Shown: positions 62,360-64,000 of the stretch, piece after piece
Layout of the letters: each line of letters starts with the position of its first letter
Position numbering within the stretch: the first letter of the stretch is position 1
Origin: JBBRHH01 sp963788015
GTDB taxonomy: Bacteria; Planctomycetota; Phycisphaerae; Tepidisphaerales; Tepidisphaeraceae
NCBI GenBank assembly: GCA_963788015.1
Contig: CAWBEY010000010.1
Span: 744,001-808,000, forward strand
Reading direction: 5' to 3'
DNA: 64,000 nt
Translations under genes and position numbers: made by a program
The notes under the pieces: model-generated
What the model was told of the DNA's origin: nothing
The model's input: only the letters and a program-made list of their open reading frames with translations
Databases searched by the model: none

Positions 62360-63871
62360 TCACTGCGGGGGCGATATGTGAAGTGACTTGAGGCCGTAGA
62401 ACTCGACGGTGTCGTCGTAACGATAACCCGATTCAGCCACGTCGGCGTGCATGAAGAGCCAGGGCTCGACGCCGGCGGGGAGCGCGTGGATGGTCACCGA
62501 TTTCTCCCCTGCATCGAGTGCCGCTTGAATGTTCCGGTAACGTGATTGCATGGCGCGGTCGTACGCGGGGGTGCGCGTGAACAGGTCGCGACCCCAGCTT
62601 GCCACGGCCGGCTTGCCCGAGGAGAGGCGGCGGTCGGGGAGGGTCACCAGGCAGACCGAGAAGAGTGCCAGTGCGATGGACGCCCTTCGCATTAACGCGG
62701 GCGACGGAGGCGCAAGGCCGGTGGGCGTGCGCGTCCAGACGAATAGCGTCAAAAACCAGCCGATGAGGAAGATCATGTAGAGGGCACTGGCGGTTCGCTC
62801 CTCCAGGCGGCCGGTCTTCCAGAGGGGCGCGGCGCAACCTATCACCAGCAGTCCTAAAGTTGCCAGTGGGAATAGCCACTTCCAGTGCGCGTTTTCGAGC
62901 TTGAGCCATGCCGGCCGCAACGGGCGGATGCGGGGGTGTAAGGCGAAGAGGAGCGACGCCGCGAGGAGCCTGGCGTCCACGATCCACCGCACGGCCAGAT
63001 GAACGGTGGTTTGCGCGACGAATTTGAGGACGGCGCCTGCGTGCGCCTCGAAATGCTGTGTCTCCTGCCGCTCAGAATTCCCCGGTGCGTGGATGACGAT
63101 GAACAAGCCCACGCCGGCGGCCACGGTCGCGGCCGTCCAGATCCAACGATTGGCGTGAAGTGAACGCCAGGCGATGGCCGTAGACAAAGCCAGGACGATA
63201 CACAGCAGCAGGCCGTACAACTCGTGAAGTCCGGGCAGAATCAGCGCCAGCAGGACCGCCAGCACGATTGCCATCCAGCGATTTGCTGTTGGCCCATCCC
63301 GTGTGGGCAGGCCGATGAGAATCGCCAGCAAGACCATGGGCAGCGCGACGCCCAGCAGATTTTCCAGGCCGCCGGTAAACCAGTAGAACGTCTGGCCAGG
63401 CCCGGGCATCCCGGTCCAATAAAGTGCGACGAACGACACGCTCAGGGCGAGGGCCATTCCTGACGACATCGCCTTCCCCATTGCTCGGCGAATCAGGAAC
63501 CAGATGGCAGCCCACACAATCAGTGCAATGACGCACAGCGATAGCGTGTAATGGCGTCGCACGTCGGCGATGGAGGATACGGCGTAGGAAAGTCCGGTGC
63601 CCAGCCAGCGCCCCGACCAGCCGACGTATTCTTCATAAACGGCTTTGGCCAGGCCCAGGTCGCGCGTGCGGGCGGCGCGGTAAAGATCGTCGGCCTGCGG
63701 ATGGGCGAAAAACAGCAGCCCGCCGGCCATCCCTAATACCAGGGCGTGCGCAATCCAGGCCAGAATGCGGGCGGGGGTGGCCAGATGGTTTGGTGCGCTG
63801 GGCCTGATCAATACACCGATCCTATCGGCAAGAAGTGAGGTGATTATCCAGACACCCTTTTGGATGGTCAA
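62360..63871 (-). CDS. Polytopic membrane protein, DUF6056-like
   Basis: About 503 residues; the frame opens with TTG 63871, but a later start near the first helix (ILAWIAHALVLGMAGGLLFF) is possible. About ten hydrophobic helices alternate with short loops. The first loop QADDLYRAARTRDLGLAKAV and YVGWSGRWLGTGL fits the DUF6056/GT-C-like family (acidic pair after the first helix, then W.GR). The soluble C-terminus has RMQ-like SRYRNIQAALDAGEKSV, VTIHALPAG. Such proteins are thought to be lipid-linked sugar glycosyltransferases or related; activity here is unproven. Convergent with the GH15 gene, six bases apart. The last 130 bases of the window hold no gene. Confidence 0.7.
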   Translation of the reverse strand: MTIQKGVWIITSLLADRIGVLIRPSAPNHLATPARILAWIAHALVLGMAGGLLFFAHPQADDLYRAARTRDLGLAKAVYEEYVGWSGRWLGTGLSYAVSSIADVRRHYTLSLCVIALIVWAAIWFLIRRAMGKAMSSGMALALSVSFVALYWTGMPGPGQTFYWFTGGLENLLGVALPMVLLAILIGLPTRDGPTANRWMAIVLAVLLALILPGLHELYGLLLCIVLALSTAIAWRSLHANRWIWTAATVAAGVGLFIVIHAPGNSERQETQHFEAHAGAVLKFVAQTTVHLAVRWIVDARLLAASLLFALHPRIRPLRPAWLKLENAHWKWLFPLATLGLLVIGCAAPLWKTGRLEERTASALYMIFLIGWFLTLFVWTRTPTGLAPPSPALMRRASIALALFSVCLVTLPDRRLSSGKPAVASWGRDLFTRTPAYDRAMQSRYRNIQAALDAGEKSVTIHALPAGVEPWLFMHADVAESGYRYDDTVEFYGLKSLHISPPQ

Positions 63872-64000
63872 CGTGCGGCCGCGAACGCCTCCAAAACCGA
63901 TTCAATGGCTTGTGCGGGCAAGTGGCTTCCGTACAATCCGCCGCTCTTAGTGAACGTTGACAGGCATCCGTCGAGGCACACTTTCAAGGGCCCGCTCCGA

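Overview
The window looks like chromosomal DNA of a high-GC planctomycete, most likely class Phycisphaerae near Tepidisphaeraceae. The markers are an N-terminal LEPR-XLL surface signal (about 42.6 kb), two PEP-CTERM proteins (57.5-59.7 kb), four secreted PQQ-like beta-propeller proteins, Thr/Pro/Arg-rich 'TTRPTT' linkers in exported proteins, and many short palindromic intergenic repeats. The lineage call is an inference from these traits.

Layout. 0-3 kb: a partial Gfo/Idh/MocA oxidoreductase, then on the minus strand an AvcD-type anti-phage deoxycytidylate deaminase with a small zinc-ribbon partner. 3-9 kb: two small zinc/Trm112-type proteins and the iron-uptake locus (promoter with Fur-like palindrome, feoA, feoB with an in-frame TGA, and a Cys-rich FeoB-associated membrane peptide), with a toxin-antitoxin pair and a conserved unknown gene between feoB and the peptide. 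9.4-15.3 kb: three tandem paralogous secreted PQQ-like propeller proteins. 15.3-21.8 kb, minus strand: a remnant of RNase PH, a trypsin-like protease, a 1180-residue LptC/LptA-like protein and arabinose-5-phosphate isomerase (LPS assembly). 22-28 kb, plus strand: scpA, a fourth PQQ-like protein, valS with two repeat-derived in-frame insertions, and clpS. 28-33 kb: a Uma2 nuclease-fold protein, a wecD/wecE-like pair for amino-sugar synthesis, glnS. 33-42 kb, minus strand: metallopeptidase, phosphohexomutase, ABC-F ATPase, VapBC-like pair, secreted protein, and the alpha-E / circularly permuted ATP-grasp pair. 41.2-52.3 kb is an accessory, repeat-rich region: gene fragments, mobile repeats, a LEPR-XLL adhesin-like protein, an orphan HigA, a NERD-helicase, a leaderless TA module, an orphan RHS tip next to a transglutaminase-like gene and a lipoyl-fold protein lacking the lysine. 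52.3-64 kb: three small envelope or zinc-ribbon proteins, purB, two PEP-CTERM paralogues, a GH15 glycosidase fused to a ferredoxin domain, and a polytopic membrane protein.

A caution for every reader: about fifteen genes, including the essential glnS, carry single frameshifts where both halves are otherwise well conserved. The density and the housekeeping identity of the victims suggest indel errors in the assembly more than real decay. Frameshifted genes are therefore given as one span with the break point stated. The most unusual items are the GH15-ferredoxin fusion with an Asp in place of one cluster cysteine, palindromic repeats translated inside valS, and the AvcD defence locus with a zinc-ribbon partner.
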